Of a stretch of DNA of 64,000 bases, positions 33,410-45,238 are shown piece after piece (positions within the stretch are counted from its first letter, which is position 1; every line of letters begins with the position of its first letter). The notes under the pieces were generated by a model. It had not been told where the DNA came from and made no database searches. It saw only the letters and a list, made by a program, of their open reading frames with translations. The DNA is from Metellina segmentata (lineage: Eukaryota > Arthropoda > Arachnida > Araneae > Tetragnathidae). The DNA lies in the NCBI GenBank assembly GCA_947359465.1, contig OX375883.1, positions 20,361,828 through 20,425,827 of the forward strand, read 5' to 3'. The translations under genes were made by a program, and so were the position numbers.

Positions 33410-33695
33410 GACTGCATCCCAAAAAAGTAAAGCTTTCTGTATGGTGAGACCACAAAGGAATTATTTAGTATGAATTGTTGCCTCAAAATCAGGCCATAAA
33501 TTCGGGAAAATACTGTTCTGTAATGGCAGTATTAAAAGCAGAAATCGTAGCAAGAAGGCCAGAACTGACCCATCGTCGAGGTGTTGTCTTACAGCATGAA
33601 AATGCTCGGCCCCCACATTTCCCTGTACTCATGGGAACAGTCCATGACGATTGGTCTAACTACGGCTTAGTAGAGAAGAATTTTGCTCTCGGTTG
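33410..33695 (+). pseudogene. Mariner (DD34D-like) transposase fragment
   Basis: The frame gives KLSVW, DHKGII, YELLPQNQAINSGKYC, LKAEIVARRPELTHRRGVVL and HENARPPHF with two in-frame stops before YELLP. This is the central mariner region WWD..KG to H(D/E)NARPH, with the catalytic aspartate replaced by glutamate in the HENARP block. The remainder is missing or unrecognisable. It abuts the end of the SWIM gene remnant. Confidence 0.7.
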
Positions 33696-34059
33696 AGAGC
33701 CGGCTGTTCTACGCCAAAAGAGCGTAAAGTTTACATCGGGGAATAAGCGTTGCGTGCTTGGTCCAAAGAAGAAGTTCTGAGTCGAGCACGATTGTTAAAT
33801 TTTTATAAATGCGAACGCAATAAACTGGTGTACCGAATAATTCGATTGAGGGAATATTATCTTATTTAGTTATTCGTAAGTAAATTTGTATCCATATTCA
33901 AGTTGCGTGTATTTGATGAAGAAAAACATACAGGCGTACTGGTGGGTTTGACTCGAACGAAAGGCATATTCAGTGTAAAGAAACAAACCATCTACATCGC
34001 ATGATACATAAATGATCGGTGACTACCACGAAGATTCCACGATTTTCCACGAAGATGTG

Positions 34060-34089
34060 TCAGTCATATTTGGGACACCCTGTATATTC
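34060..34089. repeat. Orphan mariner-type terminus
   Basis: TTTGGGACACCCTGTATA is a typical mariner-type right end next to TA. Just inside are two copies of CCACGAAGAT. No matching left end was found within a few kb, so the element is truncated or the partner has decayed. Confidence 0.5.
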
Positions 34090-35215
34090 TTCATGAGTAG
34101 GTCAACAATATTAATGTTAAGTTGACTATACTGCCCTTTATATTTGTTTCTAGTGAGACATCGATTAGAATATTGCTATATTTTAAAGTACTTTTTTGTA
34201 GTGTAATATCTGCATTCACCGATTTATTTGCTAGAAACAAACATTTTTTTACCTATAAAATATGTTAATTAGGCAAACAAGAATTGGGTTCCACTCTCCA
34301 AACAAAAAGGAAAGCTTCATAAGCTATATTAAGAATTTTTTCTTCTCTTCTTACGTTTGTATGTTTTTAAAACGTTACCTTACAAGAATTGAAAGTAGAA
34401 CTTTCAAGAATTGAAAGCTAACATTTATTGATTAAAAAAGGTTCGCATACATTTAAGATTCGCTCCTATTCAATTTTTCATTTGTCGAAACCAATATTTA
34501 AGGGTCTTTTTATGATTCACCGTCGTCCACATGCGAGCTAAACTAAATGGATAACGGTTTTCATTCTATGCTAAATTGCAATGTTCTTGCGACGACTGGA
34601 TTTCACGTAACATTACGGAGCACCTTCTGCATGGCAGCTCATGTCCGCATCATAATATTGCTTAAATGGAAAATTTAAAAAATAATTTTATTCAAAATAA
34701 AAATGAAAATAAAGGTAGCTGCGGTAATCTTAAACAAGCAGCTTGGCGAAAAATAGATGGCGGGAACTCCGTCCACTTAGCCGGAGAGAGCGAGCGGTAG
34801 AATACGACCATGGCAGATACAAATTCGTCGTAGAATAAAAATTATTCTGTTGATTTTTTACGAATGAAATAAAATTGACAATGCAAGTTACTTTTCACAC
34901 CACCAAACACACACCCATACTGACAAGTACAAAGATAATCGGATTACATACATCTGTCAAGACATTGTGTACCATTCTTTCTTGCAAAACTAAGACTTCC
35001 ATAAAAATCCAACATGAAATTAAATACCTTTGCATTTCTTTTCCCAGACCCATATTAAAATGCTGTATGAGTCCTATTTATTCACAATTTGGAATCAATT
35101 CTACGGCGAAGTACGTGCTTGATCAGTATGAATGCAGATTCGGGCGATGTAACCAATATAAACAATATTAGGTGACATATTATTACCTGTATATTTTTGC
35201 GCTTCAAATTCCAAC
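34090..35215. other. No gene recognised
   Basis: No supported feature. The 98-codon open frame at 34875-35171 has no recognisable domain, although it lies directly upstream of the LINE remnant. Confidence 0.35.
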
Positions 35216-35216
35216 T

Positions 35217-36370
35217 TACAGAAATTAGAAAGAGTGCAATTGAGCGCGGTTCGCATCATCACAGGTTTGAGAAATAGTTGTCCTAATGAAATAGTGTTGT
35301 ATGAGGCAGACTTACAGCCACTGAGATTCAGAGGAGAAGATAGCTTGGAGAAATATTGTAATAAACTTATAAGCTATGGCTCTCACAATCGAAGTAACCA
35401 AAGATTAAAGAAAAACAGTTATATGAGCCAAGCTACGGAGCTGAATTTAATCAGCCGGAGGGTTGAAGGTCACTCCCTGAAAAATTCTATTGATCCATCC
35501 TAGGGATTAAAGGGAAGATTCTTTCATACAGAACTACATCAATCCGTAAACAAAGCTTGTACAGTCCCGGCTCTAATGAGGCAGATTGCTTGCACTTCGG
35601 ATAATCAACGAAATCCTGGAGTAGATATTCAGACGGGAGCAAAAATGAAGAAAACCAATCCGGGAGTGGGATTTATATTAAGACGACTCCCTGAGAAGTC
35701 AGAAAAATTAAATTGAGAAGCCCGCATAATTGCTCGGTGTTTAGAAGTGAAATGTTGGCTACAGAGACCAGACTTGAGGTCATTTTGAATGAAGTCAATT
35801 TTGGAGCGGTATGGATATTATCAGAAAGTAGAAGTTCAATTCAGCACTTGAAAGACTGGAACAACGTGAGAGACCGTACTGGCATCTCTATACTGAAATT
35901 ACTTAGACATAAGGCCTCGATCATGAAGTGCACCTCCAATGGATACCCTCCCACGTAGAAATTTATCGAAACGAGGTTGCTGACGATTTGGCGAAGCAGG
36001 GTTCGGCTGAACCCTTGAGTTCAGTTCCCTCCTTAACATTTGACGAGCTTTGCTCCATCAAGAAAAACAAAGATTTAAAGACCTGGATCTCCCTCCATCC
36101 CATGGTTGGTATAGGCGGAGCAGTCCTGGTGGCTTCATTAGCCTTGCCTGTGATAGGGCCGACCAGACGGCATTGTCTAGATTTGCTAGCGGCCACCTGA
36201 GGAGTTGCTCCTATAGCCACGGTGTCAAGGTCTGCGCAAAGTGTGGAGTGGAGAGTGCGTCTCCAGAGCACATCCTCACTTGCCTACGCTTATCTAGGGA
36301 GACTTTTGAGACGGATCCTTTGCTGGATATGGATTTTTTAAGGGTGTATGGGCTCATGGACGATGTCTAG
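35217..36370 (+). pseudogene. Jockey-like LINE remnant: polymerase end, RNase H and C-terminal domain
   Basis: The first block, KLERVQLSAVRIITGLRNSC and NEIVLYEADLQPLRFR, is the region after the polymerase of Jockey/R1-type LINEs. Decayed sequence follows, then RNase H motifs HLQWIPSHVEIYRNEVADDL and AKQGSAEP. The C terminus has ADQTALSRFASGHLRSCSYS, a CAKCG...SPEHILTC Cys/His region and FLRVYGLMDDV. Frames change at least twice and several stops occur. I associate this arrangement with LINEs abundant in spiders. No polymerase active site remains. Confidence 0.75.
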
Positions 36371-36561
36371 CTACCGCTAGACAGAGAAGGATTAGTAACA
36401 ACATATTACGTGATCGTGAGGAGACGGTAGTAGCCAATCACAGCGACTGTCTCATTTTAATCCCCGGATCCCTTAACACGCTGTTTGAGAATACCGTTCT
36501 TGATAATCCTTGAGTTAACTCTTCCTCGCGGATCAACTGATCCTCGAGTTAACTCGAGACT

Positions 36562-39500
36562 TGTGAATATGGAACTACGGCTGGTATAAAAACTGGGGAA
36601 TAATTTAACAAAAGTTTGATTCAATCATATATAAGGTATCGATCTAGTGTAAAATTTTCCGCAGATTTCAAATCCGATGCTATTTTCTCTATCTTTTAAT
36701 CATCGCAAAGATAAAAACTTGGTCTATCGAATAAAATTAACAACGACAGTCGTCTGATATAGTGGCAATCGACGACGGGACAAAGGATATCCTGTATTGA
36801 CGTGAGTAGATCGAACTGTGTGTAAGCACCCACACTCTTTAATCCACCGAAAGAATTTATCGTTCGTCATTTTTTATCGCACAACCGAAACCGATGTGTG
36901 TGCAAGCTGACATTCAGAGAAAGTGAGGATTATTTTAGCGTGTTAAAAATTATACTCTGTGACAGGTTTTCTTGGCGGTATAGGAATACGCTGAGAGCAA
37001 ACGAAACAAATAGTTCTCAGCGCCTTGTCCGATATTTGAGTGTAATGAGGCACTGTAACTCAGAAATGTGATTAATTTGTTAACTCCACACATATATAAC
37101 GATTTTTTGTCGTAATTAGAGTGAAATGTTGAATATTTTGCCTTTTACGTGCGGCGTAGTAATTACATTTAGAATAGCGCGCCAGCCAATAAGAACCAAC
37201 CAGCATTTTCCGCGAATATATATATACGTTCTCTTCAATTTTAAAAACTATTGTATTTTATTTTTTAATAATTTATACTTTTAGAATTCTTAAAATTTAA
37301 GATTACTGTAGTCCTGCGTGCCCTCTAAATAAACATTCACATTAGCCATAAGAAGTATATTGATTAATATTGAATGAAAGTAACTCAATATTGTGAAGCA
37401 GATATTGATTAATGTTAAAAAAGAACATCGAGCAGTATCATAAAGCTAATATTGAGCATTAACAAAAAAGCACATCGAGAAATAATAATATTAAAACTCA
37501 TTGAGCAATGTCAGAAAAAAATATTTATCAATGTCATAAACCGATATTTAGCATTATTAACAGGAAATCATTTTTACGCTTGGCAATATTGACTGACATA
37601 TCGTATACACTGCAAGAAAAGTGACAGTATTTGAGAAAAATCACAACTTTAAGGATACTATTAAACTTATTTTAAAATATAAGTTTTAAGTAATTGAAGT
37701 ACAAGCTTCTTTTAAATTTCAGGCAAGTATTTATTGCGGTAAATTCTATTATATTCTTTCGAACAGTAATATAACACGCTGGGGCACACCTCATACACAT
37801 TTTTCAATGACAACCCTAAAAATTTCATTTGCTACCTGGGATACTTCTTTTGGAAACTTTTTAGGAAGCAATAATTTAAACAAATACCATTGCAAATTCA
37901 AAAAATATCTTTCGCTATTATCTAATATTAATTGTATAAAAAATCATAAAACTACTATAATTTTGCTTTTCTTATACAAACTGACAGGCAAGCTGTCAAA
38001 ACATTTACGTGCTAAATTTAAGGCCAAACTAGATTTATGCGCCAAGTCGTAATTGTAAGTGTGACGTTTCCTCGAAACCTCTGCCTGCAACCCAACATGA
38101 GACGAAACACTCACTTTATCCCTCCGCGAGGGTGGGGTATCAGTAACAAAAAAGTTCCAATCTAGTATAGTTAATCTCCAATTACTTGAAAGTTTCAAGT
38201 TTATAATTGTTCATAGGGATGTTAAGCGAATCACATTTTTATAATTGTTCATAGGGATGTTAAGCGAATCACATTTTGCTTTTCTTATACAAACTGACAG
38301 GCAAGCTGTCAAAACATTTACGTGCTAAATTTAAGGCCAAACTAGATTTATGCGCCAAGTCGTAATTGTAAGTGTGACGTTTCCTCGAAACCTCTGCCTG
38401 CAACCCAACATGAGACGAAACACTCACTTTATCCCTCCGCGAGGGTGGGGTATATCAGTAACAAAAAAGTTCCAATCTAGTATAGTTAATCTCCAATTAC
38501 TTGAAAGTTTCAAGTTTATAATTGTTCATAGGGATGTTAAGCGAATCACATTTTTATAATTGTTCATAGGGATGTTAAGCGAATCACATTTTGCTTTTCT
38601 TATACAAACTGACAGGCAAGCTGTCAAAACATTTACGTGCTAAATTTAAGGCCAAACTAGATTTATGCGCCAAGTCGTAATTGTAAGTGTGACGTTTCCT
38701 CGAAACCTCTGCCTGCAACCCAACATGAGACGAAACACTCACTTTATCCCTCCGCGAGGGTGGGGTATATATCAGTAACAAAAAAGTTCCAATCTAGTAT
38801 AGTCAATCTCCAATTATACTTGAAAGTTTCAAGTTTATAATTGTTCATAGGGATGTTAAGCGAATCACAGAACTGCTTACTCAGTCACCGATACTTGTGA
38901 ATCACAGTTCATACCTGTTACTCAAATATCAAAATAACAGTTATTGGGTAGCAGTGATTGGGTAACAAAGATTCGGTAACAAATATTAAACTGATATGTC
39001 TCAGCTGATACCTTGGCTGATACCTTCGCTGATATTGATACTGCTACTGTCACTGCGATCGGTGATTGCCACCGGGATCAGGGATTCGGTAGCAGTAAAA
39101 GCTGCGACTGAATATCGTATATTTGGTAGGGGGTGCCAGTTGGTCTGACGGATTCGGATTTCTCTGGAGGATTTTTAACCTGATGCTTAAGTAGGCTTCA
39201 TGTTGCATCATGACATACCATATTCCCGCGCCTTTTTCTGAACAAAAAAAGAAGCTCTCTCGACAGTTTTAAGGAAAGTTCAGATAAAAACATTTTAATT
39301 TCGCTTTTTTAAATGACAGATTTTTTGTTCCTTGTTCAACTATCACAGATTATTTATTTAGTTATATTTTTTTTCGAATAACAACACTAGGACTTGTTTT
39401 TATTTTTTGCCTTCTATAAAGTTCTTCTCTTTTGATGAAACCGTTTTAGAGGAGGTTAGCTATGATGTTTACAGCGGTAATAAATGTATTCTGAAATATC

Positions 39501-39868
39501 GTAACGCAAGTACAAAAAATTATGATGACTGAATATTTAATTTTTATTGTTTGTAAAAACATTGATTCTCTGGAATTCTTTGTCAGACTGCGCTTTCCAA
39601 ACAAATAAAAATGTTACTCGTTAGAATATTCCCTGTGTTTTAGAGAAGAATTTTATACTTTCACTATGCTTATCAATTTTAAAGTACTACTAAATAGAAT
39701 ATCTATGTCTATTGTCCTTGGGTATTTATCGCGGACCGTCGACAATAGTCCGTAGTTACTCCAGTGTATCATATATTAACTACTTCTCCACATTTTAATA
39801 ATTATTTTATGAAAGTTGTATGACTTATTAACTAAAGTATGGGACAGAATTCGTTGAAACAAGTCAAA
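36562..39868. repeat. Dispersed repeat R1, copy 2
   Basis: Second long copy of the repeat at 14967-17890, same orientation and order. It lacks the 255-bp segment found in copy 1 near 15616-15873 and carries an extra tandem triplication at 37961-38870. The block from 38850 onward (GGGATGTTAAGCGAATCACAG, CAGTCACCGATACTTGTG, GGTGATTGC, GGATTTTTAACC) aligns to copy 1 from about 16855. Its right edge is near AAAGTATGGGACAGAA. Confidence 0.8.
37961..38870. repeat. Tandem triplication, 313-315-bp unit, inside R1
   Basis: Units start at TTTTGCTTTTCTTATAC at 37961, 38274 and 38589. Each contains CTGACAGGCAAGCTGTCAAAA, GAGACGAAACACTCACTTTATC and CCTCCGCGAGGGTGGGGTA. The first two end with a doubled TTCATAGGGATGTTAAGCG block. 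The units are nearly identical, so the expansion is recent. Copy 1 of R1 has only one unit. Confidence 0.9.
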
Positions 39869-40924
39869 AGTCGATGAATCACTCTTTAGGGTTGAAACTC
39901 AATTTTAATGTAGGTTATAAATTTTATATTAAAATTGAGTGAATGTATGCAATTTAATATGAAGAGAATCTTTTTAAAAAATTTTCGCATAGGAATTTAT
40001 AAAAATGATTGAAAAATAAATATCTTAGTCAAAAGAAAACATTTTTCTTTAAATTTAAGTGCTATAAATACTAGAGTTCACATTGAAAATCTTGGCTCCT
40101 CGCCAAGAGCAGATGATACGTGACCTCTCTCGCGGAGAAAGTTTTGCGCACGCGCTATGCACGGAAAGCTGGAAAATATTTTTACTTTTCTGTTGTTCTT
40201 CGTCTAATACAAAATTGTTATGTTTCAAACTTCAGTCTTTGAACACCACGAACACTACAATACGAATGAATTCGGATGTTACAAGAGTTTTCGAAAAATT
40301 TCTTAATGTTTTGGGGTTGTTCTTTGAATATTTCAGTACCTCAGATTATCAGATGTAAGGAAATTGTCTTACTACACATACTACAATGAAATAATTTTTC
40401 TTCAACAAACAAATATTTTAGATAAAAGTTATTTGGTGAAACGGACTTAAAAGAGAAAAAAATAGGCATATAATTAAAATTTGAATTCAATTAGAAATAA
40501 AATAATCAAGTATTCTAATGCATATCTCTTGATTTTAATGTTTGATTTATTATAAAATTTTATTACATGAAAAAAGTATCGAAAAAATATGATCTACAAA
40601 AACCAACTAAGTTACCAATACTAGTTTATAAGGGGAGAAAAGTATCTTTAAAAAAATTAATTACAGGGGAATAAAAAAGTTAAATTCATTTTGAATTGAA
40701 GGTTTATTGAATAGCACATTGCTTTTTATTACATTAAAAAATATTACAGTAGATCTGGATGCATAAAAATGGGTATACTAGCTATACTGTATTCTAGCAA
40801 TCCACGACTGTTTCCGACTTTGATATGAATTCCTTCGACGAAGTTGTATTACTAAATATTTTAAAACATAATTTAGAGAATTCCGGCGAATACATATTGA
40901 GAGAATAGTGTGTGACTAGACATA
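39869..40924. other. No gene recognised
   Basis: AT-rich sequence. The 91-codon open frame at 40083-40358 has no recognisable domain. Confidence 0.35.
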
Positions 40925-41049
40925 CTTTACATTTCAACCAAACAGATTCAGTCAGTTTTGAATCCCAATCACAGTTTCGAATCACAGAAATTGGTCAGTC
41001 GCAGTCACAGTTAGAACTTACTGTGAAAATGCTGTTTGTAACATCCCTA
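40925..41049 (-). repeat. hAT-type terminal fragment
   Basis: Read in reverse, the outer edge TTAGGGATGTTACAAACAG is followed by TTTTCACAGTAAGTTCTAAC and CAAAACTGACTGAATCTG. It matches 6779-6880. A similar GGGATGTTAAGCGAATCAC terminus occurs inside repeat R1. The other end of this element was not found. Confidence 0.6.
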
Positions 41050-41317
41050 ACGTTGTTTATTCCAACACATGGTTTTGTTTTCCCAGAGAGCGTTGTTTGT
41101 GAGCGTAACGAAAATTATCGGAGCAGCTATTTCCATGACTGTCGTCATAGCGGTCTCAAACAGTTAGGGAACATTTTTTCTCTTGCAGTGGCAAGATTTA
41201 ATTCCATACGCCAAACGATTCGAGCAAAGAGGAGAAAAACAAATAAACATTTTTGACTGTCATTGATTAGTTGGTTTTTGTAAAATCGGAATCGCTAAAA
41301 ACAGAATAAAAATTTCA

Positions 41318-41505
41318 ACGGATTTGAAATCTGCGGAAAATTTGACACCAGATCGATACCTCAAATGTGATTTTCTTTAAATAAATAATTGGATATTTAA
41401 TAAATAATCAAATGGTGAACAATTGAATAATAAAACTGTTTTTGATATCGATCTTGCATAGAAATTTACGCTGATTTGAAATCTGTTGAAATTTTCACTC
41501 TTTCT
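41318..41505. repeat. Palindromic pair of R1 left-end fragments
   Basis: AACGGATTTGAAATCTGCGG at about 41323 is the reverse of the R1 block CGCAGATTTCAAATCCG. A diverged copy in the other orientation, GATATCGATCTTGC through GATTTGAAATCTG, lies at about 41447-41490. Sequence at 41960-41995 (AACCACGACAGCCGTCTG) also resembles an R1 block, so a badly decayed R1 copy probably underlies 41.3-42.0 kb. Confidence 0.5.
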
Positions 41506-41880
41506 TCAACTGATTGAATTATAAGATCAAATAGAGTGTACACGCAGTGAATTAAAATCAACTATCGCCTATTAGGCTGTTATAAATTTAACTTACTAAA
41601 AATACACGCGACGAAGTCTTTAAGAATCCAAACTAGAATTTATTCAAAAGATAACAAATGAATTTAAATTAAGATTAAAATATTACAATCGACGAATAGT
41701 TACATTGAAAAGTAAATCTAATAACTTGATCGAAGAGATCAAGTAAGCGGATATGTGATCAAACAAGTGAAAGCGGGAATACTGATACAACAGATTGCAA
41801 CCGCTTGTATAATAGTATGAAATATCACGTGACAAGATTTGCATAAAGTACGAATCAAATACGTTGGCTTAGTAAAAAGG

Positions 41881-41904
41881 TGACGTTAGGTTTTCCTAAC
41901 GTCA
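41881..41904. other. Perfect 10-bp hairpin
   Basis: TGACGTTAGG, loop TTTT, CCTAACGTCA. The stem has no mismatch. There is no gene nearby, so a terminator role has no support. Confidence 0.7.
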
Positions 41905-42319
41905 ACGATCCCGAAGTTAGAAACTTTGAACTAGAGAATGAAAACCACTTTGTTTTGTTTCTCGAATAAAATAAACCACGACAGCCGTCTGTGTTGCCCA
42001 TTCCACCTCCCTTCTAACTTGCAGGATAGCGGACCTGCCTCTTCATCAGACGTCGTTTTGCATTCCGCCGATCCTGCACCAGCTGTTAACATTTTGAACT
42101 ATTTATATTTCGACTATTTCTACTTTCGACGTGGAGGTGAGCGGCGTGCCGCCTCGGAAACTCCGTAATTGATTTGTCCAATCCAGTGATACCCATTCTC
42201 CAATGTATTCTGTTCGTCTAAATTGACACCTCTGGACTCTTGTTTAGAATGCCGTCTAGTTATGCCGCGGCATACTGACGTATCACGGTTGTTAACAACA
42301 ACTCCACTTTCAAAAAGCG

Positions 42320-42425
42320 GATGGGGACAAGAGGAATCCTAATGTTAAAACTTACACGAATTGCCGCTAGATGGCGTATACGTTTTATGCTTTTTTTTTA
42401 GTTCTGTAGCGGCAGGGAAAATTTT
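42320..42425 (+). repeat. Dispersed repeat R3, copy 1 (inverted copy at 55.6 kb)
   Basis: GTTAAAACTTACACGAATTG, then CCGCTAGATGGCGTATACG and TTTTTTTAGTTCTGT align to the reverse complement of 55612-55712. No coding content. The GCCGCTAGATGGCG core is shared with high identity. Confidence 0.7.
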
Positions 42426-42429
42426 GTGC

Positions 42430-43612
42430 CGATTTGAAAAAATCCCTGTACAGTCGAGGAGATGAGCTGGATTGTAGATTGTAATAACGGACTTTGTAAT
42501 GTAAGTGGAAGAATTAGAAAAAATTAATTTGTCTTAAGGAGTATTCTTTGAAAGATTGGATGAAACTCAAAAGTAAGTACCATCTCCTTCAATTTTAAAA
42601 ATGTTTTTTGATATCGTTGATGTGAAACTGCATAACGTTGTGGAAAAAATTTTACGCGTTACACCGTTGGTTAGACAGATCTACGAAAAATTTGTAACAG
42701 CTTTGATCTTGAATTGTTACTCTATTGCGTTTATTAAGTTTTTGATGTGTAATCTTTTAAAGTTTTTTGTTTGGAGGTAGTGTAATTGTTTGATAAGCAG
42801 TTTGTTTTTTTAATGCATAATTACACATAATCTAGTTTTTGATATTACATTATATAAACGTCCACAAACTGAAAACATCTGATTCTATTGAAATAGACCA
42901 TTTCTTACAATTTTATTTCATAAAATCTTACTCATTTTAATGATTTCTTAAAATGTTACAGGGTATGCTGATTTAAAATCATGATTTTAATCAAGTGATC
43001 AAACTGGGGAGGGGAACATAATGCTTGTAAACAAAATGTAAAGCAGTAAAACAAGGTGAAACTACCATGAATCTTATTGTTAGGTTCCTCTCTGGCCATT
43101 TCTATCTTTCTTGGTAAACTGCCCTATTCTCCTGGTTCCATTGCAGTCAGACCAGAATTATTGGTTTAAACCGAATAATTCAGTCATAAAATTGCAAATT
43201 CTATTCTCTGGTCGTGGAGTTTTAGGCTGGCATACTGCATGAAAGCCCAAATGTCTTTCTTGTGTTAAAAGAAATACCACGTTTAGTATGATTATCTTTA
43301 TCTTAGAAAAAAATTACTTAGGACATACCAAATTTTTTATAAAATTTATGAATGATGCTTTCTTGTATAATTCTACCCATTTTTTTCTGTATGTACCAGC
43401 AAGTTCAATGGAGGGCAGTGACAAATTTAGGGGTTGATTTTAGCCCAGGGCAATAAAAAGTTTTGGAAAAATACCAAATGCACAACAGCAATAAAAATGT
43501 TAAACAATTAAAAAATAAAAATAACATGTTTGAATTTTGATCGTCACTGTATAAAATTACTAGAAATAACTCGAAGCCTACAGGAGGGGAGTACCTAACT
43601 CCCCCATAACTG
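42430..43612. other. No gene; one hAT-type terminus at 42958
   Basis: At 42958 the sequence CAGGGTATGCTGATTTAAAA with TCATGATTTTAATCAAGTG resembles the reversed right end of the hAT MITE at 11654. No partner end was identified. The rest is AT-rich and without recognised features. Confidence 0.45.
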
Positions 43613-44483
43613 AGTATGGGCTGGTTTCAGAACTAAATTTTTATTTTAACTACAGTTCCTTATAGTCAACTATACAGTATTTTCTCAATATTTGTTATTG
43701 AAATATTGGTAAGAGTTGTTTTACTAATTGTTTATTACAAATTTTATTCCAAATTCTCATGTATGTTAAAATGAACAATGTTATAAGTCGATCTGGTTTG
43801 GTCATACCAAACCACTGATGAACAAAATTAGGGTGGTACTAATGATTTTGTGCTATTGATACGCCTATGTGAAGAAAGCGTAAAAGGGAGGTGAAGTGTA
43901 GAGGGAATATCATTGCCGAGGGCAAGGAGTTGGTTGGCAAGTTGACGGCTTATAACAGTATATGCTCGTTTGAGAACTAAGTTTTTATTTTAACTACAGT
44001 TCCTTATTGTCAACTATACAGTATTTTTATGTTTTGCTGATTGTTTATTTCAAATTTTATTCCAAGACTAAAGCGAATACAAGGCAGCAACAGCACTTTC
44101 AAATCTTATTTTATGACATATTAAAAAGACTACGAATTGCTGTGAAAAAATCGTCTCACAGAGATACGACAGAAGTGCAATGATCAGTGGGAATTGGGGA
44201 ATTCATAAACAAAGGACCAGCCTTGTTGGGCTTGAGCCTGTAGCTGGTCGTCAATATTTGTATAAATTCTCATATGTGTTAAAATAAACAATGTTATATG
44301 TCGATCTGGTTTGGTCATACCAAACCACTGTTTTATCATTAGTACCACCCTAATGTTGAACAAAATTAGGGTGGTACTAATGATTTTGAGCTATTGATAC
44401 ACCTATGTGAAGAAAGCGTAAAAGGGAGGTGAGGTGTAGAGGGAATATCATTGCCGAGGGCAAGGAGTGAGTTGGGAAGTTGA
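43613..44483. repeat. Tandem duplication, second copy carrying an insertion
   Basis: Copy one (43613-43944) and copy two (43956-44483) share TTTTTATTTTAACTACAG, CAACTATACAGTATTTT, TCGATCTGGTTTGGTCATAC, TTAGGGTGGTACTAATGATT and AATATCATTGCCGAGGGC. Copy two has a ~198-bp insertion (44066-44263) and a 20-bp-stem hairpin at 44335-44384 (CCACCCTAAT against ATTAGGGTGG as its core) whose left arm is missing in copy one. Confidence 0.8.
44066..44263 (+). mobile_element. Short insertion ending in an L2-like LINE tail
   Basis: The insert is absent from the paralogous copy, which reads straight through TTATTCCAAATTCTCAT. Its last ~80 bp (CAGTGGGAATTGGGGAATTC to GGTCGTCAATATTTGTAT) nearly match the 3' end of the L2-like LINE at 18462-18550. 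The first ~115 bp do not match that LINE. It could be a SINE mobilised by the LINE through a shared tail, or a rearranged LINE fragment. Confidence 0.65.
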
Positions 44484-45236
44484 GTGTAGCCACTAGGCGG
44501 CAGAAGTATAAATCCGCCACTGAAAAGGGGCTGTTGTGGTTCAGTGGTTTCTCACTGCATTAGTGGCTTGCAAGCTGTAAATGACATAGATTCAATTTAT
44601 GTGACTCTACCCTGAGTGTATTTATTTTTGTGTCAAACATTTAATGTTAGGGTAAGCATACCTAATTCTGTTTTTGTACAAACTTTTTTTACTCAAATTC
44701 AAAATATTCTCTTTTTACGCGAGTCATTTTGATTAAACACGAGAGAGCCGAGCCAATTTTTAAGAATTTTTATTTTTATTGGCATAGTAGTATCATTAGT
44801 TATATTACACACACAAAGAGATTGCATATCAGCTAGTGTATGCATTTTGGAATGCGTGCTTTTATTTACCATTGTGTACATCTATGTATCATCCATGTTT
44901 TTATTTTATTTGATTCCTAATACGACTGAATTTCTCAACATCATTGCAATGACACACAATTGGTAGAGAAGTATGTGATGATCTATCATTTGAAGATATT
45001 GATGTATCAGGCGGCAAAGCCCTAAGCAAAGGGCTGTCCTTGAGACTCCTAATACCACAGAATGTAGTGATAATGAACAAAATGATCATGTTCTAAATGC
45101 AGATTTAATAAAAGAACGCCTGGAGCTGACCATAAAATTGGGTAATCATTTTGTCAAACATGACCCTAATGAGGAACGCGCTGGGAAATTTCATTGGAAC
45201 TGAAGTTGTTGGCAGCCTCTTACAGATAATTATAGC
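44484..45236. other. No gene recognised
   Basis: Short open frames only, none with a recognisable domain. Confidence 0.4.
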
Positions 45237-45238
45237 TA

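Noticed and set aside
33011..33430. 139-codon open frame taken as one gene from its ATG
   Set aside because: Its first ~20 residues are out of frame with the SWIM protein; only the CYWKSSKLSTVG part is homologous, so it is explained as the shifted part of exon 3, with its end running into unrelated sequence.
37944..38198. Antisense open frame repeated in the R1 triplication (also 38584-38781)
   Set aside because: It recurs only because the unit is duplicated; it has no start context or recognisable motif.
40083..40358. 91-codon open frame
   Set aside because: No domain, repeat partner or promoter context; consistent with chance in AT-rich DNA.
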